Positions 1-9,893 of a stretch of DNA of 53,785 nucleotides are shown here, in pieces. Position 1 is the stretch's first letter. Every line of letters starts with the position of its first letter. The stretch is from Acrasis kona (Eukaryota; Heterolobosea; Eutetramitea; Acrasida; Acrasidae): the NCBI GenBank assembly GCA_026419775.2, contig JAOPGA020000597.1, forward strand, positions 1 to 53,785. The letters run 5' to 3'. A model generated the notes under the pieces. The model searched no databases. It saw only the letters and a list, made by a program, of their open reading frames with translations, and was not told the origin of the DNA. A program made the position numbers and the translations under genes.

Positions 1-40
1 ACAATATCACCTTGCTCTTCGTTCAACTCGTTCGCAATGT

Positions 41-813
41 TCAGTGCCTCCTCAAATCTTCTTGCACTTTGCTTCTTTGAGCGGTTGTTAACCCTGCTTC
101 TGCGCAACAAGAGATCCTTAGGAAGTAAATCAAACTTCGGATGGAAGCTTGCGGAATGCTTTCCGCTACACATACACTACAAACTACTACTCCATCTTTA
201 TTTCGTTTGGTGTCAATGACAATCTTGGCAGAGCAATCTCGGTAGTGTTGACACGTTAGATCTTTGCAGTAACCGTATGACTTCTGGATTGGCAGCTGTA
301 TTGGTGTCCTTGGAAGTATGTACTCATTCTTTCCACACTTGATGGGCGGATTGTTGCAACCATTTTCAATGCAATGTTCTTCCACCTTCTTGTTTGTTCG
401 ATGCTTATTCCAATACCAGTTGGTCTGGCTGAACGGATGATTCGAAAGGAATTTAGGTAATTCGCTTGGAGGTTCTGACCCTATTTCGATCCCTATTTCG
501 ATTTTCTTTGAGGAAGCTGGGAACATGTACTTCCTGTGATCCCTGTTTACATAGTATCCTTTATGACCGCTGTTCTCGGTACAATTTTTGCAGCTGCACT
601 CATCGGATTTAGACCACGTCCTAGCTTTTCTTGTGGCATCCTCCTCCTCTTCCTCTTCTTGCTCACTCAGGTCAAAAGCTTGGTCGAATTCTTCAACATC
701 AGATGACTCATCTAATTCGCTCAAGTCATCGGTAGAGTCAACATCGTCTTCGTGTTGTGACCTGTCTGAGCCTTCGTCACTCTCANTGTCATACGTACGC
801 CTAGCATTGGTCT
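41..813 (-). CDS. Unrecognised acidic, cysteine-rich ORF, probably part of a mobile element
   Basis: A frame open on the minus strand from just after a TAG near 813 to a TGA at 41-43. There is no in-frame ATG; the first usable codons are near 724 (TTG), and an N at 786 lies inside the frame. The predicted protein starts with a long Asp/Glu/Ser-rich stretch, followed by a Cys-rich part with a C-x-C-x2-C motif (ECSCKNC) and further C-x4-C and C-x2-C pairs that could bind metal. I do not recognise the family. It lies downstream of the DIRS-like RT/RNase H on the same strand, so it may belong to that element or to a neighbouring repeat. A 5' exon or a broken start are both possible. Confidence 0.4.
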
Positions 814-1044
814 ACTTCCGTCCCGTTGTTGTTGAGAAAGTTCAAAAACTATTCAAATCGAATTTATAGACCACCTACTATCCGTTATACAGTAAAACCA
901 ATAACCGCTCAGCTGTTTGTACATAAATGTTGTTTATTACATTATTCGCGCTCAATGTTCCAAATAAAATATTATTATAACGATTGAAAACAATATTATG
1001 AATCTCCATATCAAATTATGCTTCTCTGCCTCATACTATTCATA

Positions 1045-1683
1045 CTAAATGTTTGTTGCCGCTGAGTTATTACCCTCCGATTGACCTGTGTCGAAATTAA
1101 TCATTTTCGAGTCGAAAAAAGTTGTAACGTGTCGAAAAAAATCAGACTTGCTGTTGTGAAGTGTCGGTATCCAGGATACCTTCCTGATCCAAATGTTTGC
1201 CTCCCTGCACTTGTACCATATTCTTTTCGCAACATCCCGTAGAGCTTTGATTCTTCCATAACCCTTTTGTATGTATGATTTGGCAGTCGTATTGTCTGTA
1301 AACACATGCAGATGAATTATGTCGGAAGGTGTTTTCTTCTGGATTATTAAATCTAAGGTCTTCTCGAATGCTATCAGTTCGTACATGTTGATCGAGAGCT
1401 CCTCTTGATCCGTTGGCCATCTCCCCATTATAATCTTGTCCTCGTACACACCTCCATAAGCTGTTGTGGTGGCATCGCTGCTCACTGGAGTGAAATGGGT
1501 GTCTAGCTCGAACGGAGTGCAGTTGTGAGTGGAAAGTAGGTTTTGAATTACCGTTAGGTCTTGTTTGATTTGTGTATCGATGTTCATGCTGCCCTTCCAA
1601 CGGTTTCCTCTTGCTGCCACTCTCTTCATTAGTCGTGATTGAATGCGGTGTAGATATGGTCGGATCCAGGGTGCAGCCGGCAA
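1045..1683 (-). pseudogene. RNase H domain of DIRS-like element, frameshifted from RT
   Basis: This frame continues RT homology directly: its first codons (TTG CCG GCT..., then PWIRPYLHRIQSRL) follow the RT thumb with a one-base displacement. Acidic RNase H positions are visible as SSDATTTAYGG, MYELIAFEKTL and FTDNTTAKSY, and the typical tail VSWIPTLHNSKSDFFRH is present. In intact DIRS elements RT and RNase H are in one frame, so the shift near 1675-1683 is most simply a single-base indel. The frame ends in a stop at 1045. Confidence 0.7.
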
Positions 1684-2794
1684 AGTTTATCTTCCCTACC
1701 ATCTTCGAGACGAATGTTGTCTTTGCTCTTGAGGACTTCATAGCTTGATTGATCATGTCGCTGATGTTCTGTACTTTCTTTGGAGTGGCAAAGCTGTATC
1801 CCTCTAGAAGGTTGTAACCTACTCCTAAATGTTCCACTAATTGTGTTGGTTCCACCATGCTCTTCGAGCGAGCGAAGATGAAGCCCAGATCTTGCATGAC
1901 TGTAAGGAAACGAGCCGTGGCCGTTTTGCATTTCTCTCGCGTTCTGGCCAGCACTAGGAAGTCGTCCAGGTAGAAGAATATCAAGATCCCTTCTTTGCGT
2001 AGAATCTTTACAGCTTCGCCAACAATCTTCGAAAATTCACTTGGGGCTGTGTTGAGTCCGAATGGGAGCGTGATATATTGGTAGAGAGTTCCTTCGAATT
2101 CGAATGTGAGCAGTTTCCATGTGTCCTTGTGCATTGCGGCGTGGTTGTAACCAGACACTAGAACCCACTTCGTTGCCCACATGCCTTTTTGTAGCATGCG
2201 ACTCAGCATGGATGTGCACTCCATCTTGAATGACGGGGCGTGAAAGTTTGGATTTACTGTCTTCATGTTTATAATATGTCTCCATGTTGTTCTTGGCTTT
2301 GGTACTAGATGCCATGGTGAGATGTAACAATGATTCCTCATGGATTCTGGGACTGTACGGATGAACTTCTTGTTTAGTATGATGCTCACATGGATTCTCA
2401 TCCATTCTGTTTGCTCCTTGTCTGGTTTCATGTTCTCTCCGATATATTTGTAGGAAAGGTTTGTTGATGGTAGGCGGATGCCGTAGCGCAATGTGTTGAC
2501 GGTCTTCTTTGTAGCTCCATACTGTTGCCACTTCTTCCAAAAGAAACGGAGCCTCCCCCCCTGAAACTCCTGCTCCTTCACTAATAGTGGGTAGTCAGTT
2601 GTAGTCGGCTTTTCCACCTCTACTATTACCTCGTCCACCGCGTCCACCACCTCGTCTACCGCGGTTTCCTCGACCTCCTTGATTGCGTTTACGAAGCCAT
2701 GCTGGCCTTTTGTCGTTGTTGTTGTAGGAGTCCGTTGTTTGTGTGTTGGATGTAGATGTTGTGATGGAGCGAAACGAGTTTTTATGGCGCTCGT
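1672..2794 (-). pseudogene. Reverse transcriptase domain of DIRS-like element
   Basis: RNA-directed DNA polymerase. The N-terminal part is Val/Asp/Glu-rich and preceded by a Thr/Pro/Gln/His-rich linker. Then come the DIRS-type lead-in (GGRLRFFWKKW), an LVPK/W-H-I-N-M-K palm segment, YITLPFGLNTAPSEF, and the catalytic box FFYLDDFLVLA, followed by a VGKINFAG segment. Homology in this frame stops at about 1680, where the RNase H region continues in a different frame. No ATG starts the frame; the upstream gag-like part is missing. It is a pseudogene unless the shift is an assembly error or programmed. Confidence 0.75.
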
Positions 2795-2815
2795 TTATTC
2801 ACACAAAACTTTATT

Positions 2816-3950
2816 ATGACAGTCGCGAAGGATTTGTTTACAATCCTAACCCACTTGACTAACAAAGGCATTATGCATAGAGACATTTCGTTGTGTAACT
2901 TGCTTGTTAAACAGCAAATGAAAGATGGAGTACAAATTGTTTTGAGTGATTTTGACATTGCCAAGAAAATAGAGGGAACTGGGAAGCATACAAATGGCAA
3001 GGGAAAAGATTACTACATGTCACCTGAAATAAAATCTGGACGACGTTATGGTACAAAGTCAGATGTCTGGTCTTGCGGCGTAGTGTTATACGCACTCATG
3101 ACAATGAGCGACGTGAGTATGATTAAAAAATTTACAAAAAAGATTTGCGATGAAGACAGCCAAATCATGCAACACGCCATTATGAGGAAGGAACTAATGG
3201 TAAGAAATAACTCTTTATTAATAACAAATTAACAATTAATAGAAACAGCAGAGATATAGCGGAGATTTTATAGAAGTAGTTCTGTCCATGTTCAGTTTCA
3301 ACCCGAAGCATCGTCCGCACTTTCAGCAGCTCTTGTACTACGTCACCGAGGATTGGTCAAAACTTTGCAAGAATGAACAAAACATCAGTGCACCGAAATT
3401 ACATACCATATATCAATGCCACCAGGGAGGCGAACTTAATTTTACCGACGCAACCATGCCAGGCAAGAAATTGGATGCCTCTCTTACTAAACTCACATTA
3501 CGCCACATTGAGAGCAGCGCCATTACAAGGCTTATTTTATCGCATCAAGGACTTGATGACGATACGATCAAGATTTGGTTGTCTTCATCATGCTGTGAGA
3601 ACGTAAAGTATCTCGACTTGGAAGATAATCTATTGAGCAATACAGGAGTGGAAATGATAGCCGATAGCAATCTCAATCAACTTGTTTATTTGAATTTGAG
3701 AGAAAACAATTCCATCCAACCTACATGTGCAGAGTACATACTTGTACGCAAAAGATCACTTCAAGATTTAAAGATGCCTCATTCAAGTATGGATGCATCA
3801 AAACTTTCTGACATTGATAACATTGATGCATTGTTGAGAAATGTGAGATTATCTGTTTTGATAGACTTTACAAAAAGTCATCCTAGACATTTATTGTTAT
3901 TTGAAAGAATATACAAGGGAATATATTATAGAGATCAGCTGCAGTTCTAG
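2816..3950 (+). CDS. Protein kinase C-lobe fused to leucine-rich-repeat-like region (5' truncated)
   Basis: Two exons, 2816-3199 and 3243-3950, separated by a 43-bp intron (gtaagaaa...aattaatag) whose removal restores the kinase frame. The catalytic loop (GIMHRDISLCNLL, with the usual HRD-x-K lysine replaced by Ser), a DFD in place of DFG, an SPE activation-segment end, KSDVWSCGVVLYALM and a C-terminal HRP motif are visible. The Gly loop and the VAIK lysine are absent. The frame is open a little upstream of ATG 2816, but sequence 5' of about 2.79 kb is retroelement. After the kinase come about 180 residues with LRR-like NVKYLDLEDNLLSNTG and LVYLNLRENN. It ends in TAG at 3948-3950, one base before the ATG of the Sel1 ORF. 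Probably a pseudogene, or a gene whose 5' exons were displaced by insertion. Confidence 0.7.
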
Positions 3951-3951
3951 A

Positions 3952-4992
3952 ATGCATGAATGGCTTTTACCAGAACTTGGTGATGATTTGATCATATATA
4001 CTTATTTGTTTATTGCTTGTGACAAGTCATTAAATAGAAAAGTAATAGACGATGTTAGAGATAGACAAAAGGAGAGCGCGTTGGCTCAATGTAATCTTGG
4101 TTATATGTATGATGAAGGCATTGGAGTAGAAAAGAATGAAAAAGAAGCATTGAGACTATTCAAGTGTTCTGCAGATCAAGGAAATGCAAATGCTCAATTA
4201 AATCTTGGTTATATGTATCTCAAAGGCATCGGAGTAAAAAAGAATGAAAAAGAAGCATTGAGACTATTCAAGTGTTCTGCAGATCAAGGAAATGCAAATG
4301 CTCAACGTAATTTTGGTGTTATGTATCTCGAAGGCATTGGAGTAAAAAAGAATGAAGAAGAAGCATTGAGACTATTTAAGTGTTCTGCAGATCAAGGTGA
4401 TGCACGTGCTCAATTCGATATTGGTTATATGTATCTCAAAGGCATTGGAGTAGAAAAGAATGAAAAAGAAGCAGCAAGACTATTTAAGTGTTCTGCAGAT
4501 CAAGAAAACACTGATGCTCAATGTAACCTTGGTTATATGTATCTCAAAGGCATTGGAGTAGAAAAGAATGAAAAAGAAGCATTGAGACTATTCAAGTGTT
4601 CTGCAGATCAAGGAAATGCAGATGCTCAATACAATCTTGCTATTATGTATCTCAAAGGTTTCGGAGTAGAAAATAATGAAGAAGAAGCATTGAGACTATT
4701 TAAGTGTTCTGCAGATCAAGGTGATGCAAATGCTCAACGTAGTCTTGGTTATATGTATCTCGAAGGCATTGGAGTAAAAAAGAATGAAGAAGAAGCATTG
4801 AGACTATTTAAGTGTTCTGCAGGTCAAGGTGATGCACGTGCTCAATTCGATATTGGTTATATGTATCTCAACGGCATCGGAGTAGAAAAGAATGAAGAAG
4901 AAGCATTGAGACTATTTAAGTGTTCTGCAGATCAAGGCAATACACATGCTCAATGCAATCTTGCTATTATGTATGCTCACCGTACAAACTAA
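3952..4992 (+). CDS. Sel1-repeat (TPR-like) protein
   Basis: About 346 residues with eight full and one partial 36-residue Sel1-like repeats from about residue 40 to the end. Each has the A-x2-x-LG-x-MY-x-x-G-x-GV core followed by EALRLFKCSADQG. Sel1 repeats form alpha-solenoids that scaffold protein complexes. The first ATG is at 3952, immediately after the stop of the kinase-LRR frame. The Sel1 frame is, however, open further upstream (to 3865), overlapping the kinase frame, so the two may be one kinase-LRR-Sel1 gene broken by an indel or joined by an unrecognised intron. The repeats are nearly identical in DNA as well as protein, so they are young. Confidence 0.75.
   Translation: MHEWLLPELGDDLIIYTYLFIACDKSLNRKVIDDVRDRQKESALAQCNLGYMYDEGIGVEKNEKEALRLFKCSADQGNANAQLNLGYMYLKGIGVKKNEKEALRLFKCSADQGNANAQRNFGVMYLEGIGVKKNEEEALRLFKCSADQGDARAQFDIGYMYLKGIGVEKNEKEAARLFKCSADQENTDAQCNLGYMYLKGIGVEKNEKEALRLFKCSADQGNADAQYNLAIMYLKGFGVENNEEEALRLFKCSADQGDANAQRSLGYMYLEGIGVKKNEEEALRLFKCSAGQGDARAQFDIGYMYLNGIGVEKNEEEALRLFKCSADQGNTHAQCNLAIMYAHRTN
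4084..4980 (+). repeat. 108-bp tandem repeat encoding Sel1 units
   Basis: Eight tandem copies plus a partial ninth of a 108-bp unit (36 codons). The segment coding EALRLFKCSADQG is almost invariant in DNA. Copies 3-4 and copies 7-8 share the distinctive run QGDARAQFDIGYMYL, so a four-unit block of about 432 bp appears to have been duplicated on top of the single-unit expansion. Confidence 0.9.
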
Positions 4993-6004
4993 TCATATTT
5001 CCTTTTAATGGTGATTCAAAAATTGACAATATAATATCATGCTACTGTTTAAAGTGTTGAACTTCAATGATCAGCTTGTTGTTGCCGCTCTATTGTTGGC
5101 TTTTCTTCACCAACAAGCTTTAACATACAAGTGGAATTATACATGAAAACGCTTTTTAAGAATGAAATAAATAAAATTTTATTAAAGAAGTATACCCGCA
5201 TGAAAAATTAGGACCTTACATAGTTACTACAACCCTAATTAACCCTTTGTGTACTAGATGATTCGATTACCAGCATCGATGTCTCAAACGTTTGCACATG
5301 CAATATGCCTGCCATTTGGATTTCTAACTGTTGGTGGCTACATGATACAAAGCAACGTTATAAATAGTTGAGTCAGGAGCCATTTCAGAGTTTATTAGGT
5401 TTGTTTAGGTGAGCTCTTAATGCCTTATTGTACACAGAAGAACCAATTTTAAAATTTGAAATTTTCATGCAGTGGAACAATTTTTTTAATGTGGTCCGAA
5501 TTTGTGCATTGTCGAATTAGAACTCCACAACTGTAACTGCTGATGAGTTTGTGAGATAATTTATCAAAGAGCTCCATTACCTCTTTGATGTGATTAAATT
5601 TGGAGCATGTTGACATTACGTTTTGCTTTAGGTTGTGATGAACCATTTTGTTGTTATTTTCGAATGTAACGTTAAACGGTTGTGTTTACCACTCAACAGT
5701 TCATGTGACGTCACCAATGCCGATGGCATCCACTAATGTAAACTATGTATGCATTCGACATCACTACGGCAATTGTTCACTTACGCGATTCATGATATGG
5801 TCATCTAGTGAAGGTGTACACAAGAGGACAAATGCACTTCCAGGTGTACAAATATCCTAACATGAGGTTCCTTGTGGTATCCTCACAGAGCTTACTTCTT
5901 AATCAATTACGTTTAGTTTTTGACATGAAAGTTGATTCGTAGTCCTTTACATCTGATTTTATGTTGTGTCATGAGATCCTGTTCTTACAATAATAACAAT
6001 CAAA
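4993..6004. other. Intergenic region without a convincing gene
   Basis: About 1 kb of AT-rich DNA between the Sel1 ORF and the Pat-like gene. It holds the likely poly(A) region of the Sel1 gene (AATAAAATAAA-like tract around 5165). A 65-codon minus-strand ATG ORF at 5449-5646 has no recognisable motif and may be chance or a decayed exon. No RNA gene was seen. Confidence 0.5.
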
Positions 6005-8742
6005 ATGTTATGTCGAAGAGCCAAAAGATGTGCCAGGCTGCTCGCTGATGCAAGGAGCCCAATCACCGTTATACCAAGGAGATTCAATAATCATTTTCGA
6101 CGATTGCCAACATGCGTTAGAACATATTCAACAGACAACAAACGAACAGTGGATTTGACACAAGTGGAGAGTACATTATCAAGAAAAAACAGGGAAAACC
6201 ATACTCTGGACGCAATATTTAAGCCAAACTCTATTGCGGTGATAGGTGCTTCAGAGAAGGAAGAAAAGATTGGTCGATCTGTGTTATGGAATCTAATGAG
6301 CAGTCCTTTGAAAGTTTTTCCCATCAATAGCCGAAGAAAAGTTGTTCTTGGTCTGACTGCCTACCATACACTTACAGAGGCATCTGAACAGGCAAAGAAG
6401 AGGAAGATCGACATTGATCTTGCCATCATTTGCGTTCCAGCGGAGGAAACACTCAGCGCTGTTAACGAATGCGCATCATGTGGCGTCAAGGGGATCATTT
6501 TAATGACAGACATTGGTGAAGATCTAGAAAAAACCATCAGAGAAATTGCTCAAAGTAATCAAATGAGAGTACTTGGTCCCAAAGCATTAGGTGTTACCGT
6601 CAGTATAGACAGTAAAACAGAAAACAACCCTAGTAGATTCATGAGCACAAACATGAATGCAACACACGCCAGATTAGCTCCAGCAATGGAAGGAAGTGTA
6701 GCATGTTTTGTTCAAGACAAAGAGATGGGTCAAACATTAATAGACTGGTATGTAAAATCATTCTCTCAAAAATCTTTTCAACATTTAGGGCGCTCAAAAG
6801 ACATGTTAGCTTCAGTGCTTTTGTTGGTTTAGGATCAAACATGATTGATGTCGGTTGGGGTGACTTGATCGAATACTTTGGAAGGGATTCCGAAACGGAC
6901 GCCATCGTACTTTACATGAACAGTATTGGTGATTCCATCGACGAAGTCAGAAAATTCGTTGCTGCAGCACGTGCTGTATCCTTAAAGAAACCAATTCTAG
7001 TGGTCAAGTCAGGACGTGCCTCCGATCCATCTGGAGATCGCATACTTGACACCATCTTCAAACAATGTGGAGTGCTACGCGTGGATACATTATTCGAACT
7101 TTCTTACATGGTACAAATACTCGGAAGACAACCAAGACCCATGGGAGACCGTTTGGCCATCATCACCAATGCACCCAGTCCAGCACTTGCCAGCGTAGAT
7201 AAACTTTATCAATCAGGTAATGCAAAATTAGCAAACACTCACAGCGCAACCACCGTTCGTGAATTAGCAAGAGATGGAGCGACCATTCATCCAGATGGAC
7301 TCGTGGATCTTCGAAGCGACGCATCACCAGAAGTCTACGTACGTGCCATCGACGCCGTGTCAAGAGATTCCAACAACGATGCCATATTAGTCATTTTGAC
7401 TCCTCAGTTCCATAGCGAAGCAACCAGAACAGCAACCCTTATTGGACAACGATTTCAATTAGCAAGATTACAATCACCAGACGCACCTCGTAAACCATTA
7501 TTCGTGTGCTTCATGGGCGGTAACGAAGTAGAAGGAAGCATCAAGATCCTTACACAAGCAGGAATTCCCGCATTCGGTTACCCTGATTTAGCAGCCGACA
7601 TGTTCAACCTAACCGTCAAGCACAGTCACAATCTACAAGATTTATATCAGTCTAGTTACATTCAAAGCATCACCAAACACGACGATCACATTCATTACGA
7701 AAAACAAGTACCACTCAAAAAGAGTCATTTGAATGATTCCGAAGCACGTGACTTTTTGAACAAATGTGGCGTTCCCGTTGAAACACTATCGAGTTTTACA
7801 AAGTTTGGAGCCAGGTTGGATACTAATTATAGTTCAAGGTTTGGACATGTTTTATCGTTGAAAGTAACTGGAGATCGGGAACAGGATGTTCAATTCGGGT
7901 CCCCGCCCATCACTAGCAGTCAAGCACATAGTATGGTGAAATCATGTAGAGCATATCATGTAATGGACCAACAAGACATTAAACAATTAGAAGACTTGAT
8001 TGTGGAATTCTCCCGCGTGTTGGCACATTTATCGGGTCATATTGACTCTTGTGAAGGAATTGGTACGGATCAAATCTCCATCAAAATGAACCATCAAGTC
8101 AGGTCAGGTACAAGTTTGTTGCTTCGTCCTTATCCACATGAATATATTGTGGTTGACCAAGAAGTTAAAAATAACATTAAAATCACAATCAGACCCGCAC
8201 GATATGAAGACCATGTACAACTATTGGAATTCTTTACCGAACTGCCACACCAACAAGTGAAAATGATGAGCGACGAAGAAACAGCATTATCAAGGTTGAA
8301 CCAAGTATTGGATCTCATCACACAAAGAAGAAAACAAAACAGCCAACCCGAAAGTGCAACGGAACCTTTACAATTAACGGACCTCAATCATTACTGGACA
8401 AGAAAAATTTACAATGACTTGATCAGCATGTGCGTTGGTGATTATGACCGTGAGATGGTGTTGGTTGCTTTAAACCAAGATCACATTGTAGCGTTGGCTA
8501 GATACACTTTGACATCACATAAGGTTGCAGACCTATCAGTGCTGGTCAATTCCGAACATCAACAACATGGAGTGGGAGCCGTATTGGTAAAACAATTAGT
8601 GAACGTAGCAAGACAGGAAGGAATCAAGAAGTTGGTTGCTAATGTGGGTGCGGATAATCCTGGAATGGTTCGCTTGTGTGAGAAATTGAATTTCGTTAGC
8701 ACAAAGAGAAAAGATGGAGTGTGTTGTACTTTGAATTTGTAA
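6005..8742 (+). CDS. Mitochondrial Pat-like protein: acyl-CoA synthetase (NDP-forming)-like domains plus GNAT acetyltransferase
   Basis: Exons 6005-6747 and 6789-8742, with a 41-bp intron (gtatgt...tttag). Joining them gives LIDWALKRHVSFSAFVGLGS, the expected family sequence; 898 residues. The first about 45 residues are Arg-rich with almost no acids, a mitochondrial presequence. Then come a CoA-binding Rossmann domain (about 70-190, IAVIGASEKEEKIGRSV), succinyl-CoA-ligase-like flavodoxin domains (about 190-520), a shortened ATP-grasp-like region, and a C-terminal GNAT domain (about 714-897) with the acetyl-CoA-binding QQHGVGAVLV motif. The order matches bacterial Pat/YfiQ protein lysine acetyltransferases. 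The shortened ATP-grasp part argues against a working ATP-forming synthetase. Inferred role: acetyl-CoA-regulated lysine acetylation in mitochondria. Confidence 0.85.
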
Positions 8743-8746
8743 ATGT

Positions 8747-9672
8747 TTAATAAAAGTATTTTCCCATCCAGTATGGCAGCTTTGCATCAGTTTTAACTTC
8801 TGCTGGATCGCCACCGATTTTTTCCAAAAGTTCTTCTGCCTTGGCATCGTCGATCAAAACGAATTCCTTCTTCTTCTCCGAAAAGCTGTACACGTCTGCG
8901 TTCTTAATGTCAAACCACCATCCATGTAGTTCAATTTCCTTCTTTTCCAACTTTTCTTTGACAACGCTGAATGTTTGCATTAGTATGCTGGTTGAAGATG
9001 TGTTTTAACTTACCTGTACTGACTAATGTTTTCCAGTTGCTGTATGACATTTATTTGAGATAATTGATTGTGGGGTGACAGGTCTTTTGAGATGTTGGCC
9101 TTGATAACATGGTGGTCGAATCCTTTAACAAAGGATAGTGGTTTGCCGTCGAGCATTTCATCATACTTTCTCAAGCTTTCGGAACCGTGTCTCAACCAGG
9201 AGTCAAGGTACGGTGTTTTGCTGAGGTTGTCCTCAAGATGGACGTGAGTGCATCCTGCATCACATTTATGTTCCCTTTGAGTATCTTTGGAGAGTAACTT
9301 AATCATTGCACCACACTCTGAGTGGCCACAAACTATAATGTTGGTAACACCAAGGGCACCAATTCCAAATTCAAAAGCAGCACCCTCTGCTTCGTGTGCT
9401 TTCTCTAAAGGTCTCAAGTGGTTGGGTTTTGGGATCAAATTTCCGACATTTCTCAAAACAAATAGATGTCCAGGGTTTGTAGAGGCAAATAAATTCGGTA
9501 CCACTCTACTATCAGAGCAAGCCATGAAAATACAGTCGGGCTAAGGTATGTAAGTACCTCCAAAACTTTTTCGACTCACGTTTTGCCCAAGTGCCATATT
9601 TTTAAACATCTCCAAAGTCTTCGGGCGGACTCTTCTTCTAAAGTCCAGCATACCCAACAATAGTTCCTTCAT
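8747..9672 (-). CDS. Beta-class carbonic anhydrase
   Basis: Three exons on the minus strand: 9580-9672, 9014-9540 and 8747-8966, with introns of 39 and 47 bp; 279 residues. Splicing restores MALGQNPDCIFMACSDSRVV and ENISQYSVVKEKLEKKE. The enzyme interconverts CO2 and bicarbonate. Its zinc ligands are visible: the CSDSR motif (Cys, Asp, Arg) and GHSECGAM (His-x2-Cys). The C-terminal LHGWWFDI strand is also typical. A clear targeting peptide is not evident. The stop codon is only 4 bp from the stop of the convergent Pat-like gene, whose AATAAA (8749) lies inside this coding region. Confidence 0.93.
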
Positions 9673-9893
9673 TGTGTTTGTTTCAAAGTTTTGGTAGAAA
9701 GGTTTGTGTGGTTATAAGGTATCCCAGATCACAATCGTTCACTAAAAGTAGATTTAAGATAACGTTTCATGTCGGGCAACCCATTACACAACCCTGTTGC
9801 TCCGCACAAGGAAATTAACGTCATACAAGGCTTGATGTTAGTTCAACATCGTTTTGAACACAATTTTTGAACTCAAAATTTATTTGCAACAAA

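Larger units (their letters stand above)
1045..2794 (-). mobile_element. DIRS-like tyrosine-recombinase-class retrotransposon, partial (RT + RNase H)
   Basis: Minus-strand remnant of a retroelement whose RT and RNase H resemble the DIRS/Ngaro group rather than LINEs or Gypsy. The RT frame is open from 2794 (a TAA lies at 2795-2797) and shows a GGRL-F-x3-W-type start typical of DIRS RTs, then a YLDD active site. The RNase H is in another frame. No gag, no recombinase and no recognisable terminal repeats are present on this side, so the element is truncated near 2.79 kb, exactly where the kinase gene sequence begins. Confidence 0.75.

Noticed and set aside
41-813. P2X7-like or zinc-ribbon assignment for the Cys-rich ORF
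   Set aside because: The C-x-C-x2-C start is suggestive but spacing and flanking residues do not follow the family; left unnamed.
5449-5860. Small ORFs 5449-5646 (minus) and 5648-5860 (plus)
   Set aside because: No motif, no splice context and poor coding character; left as part of the intergenic region.
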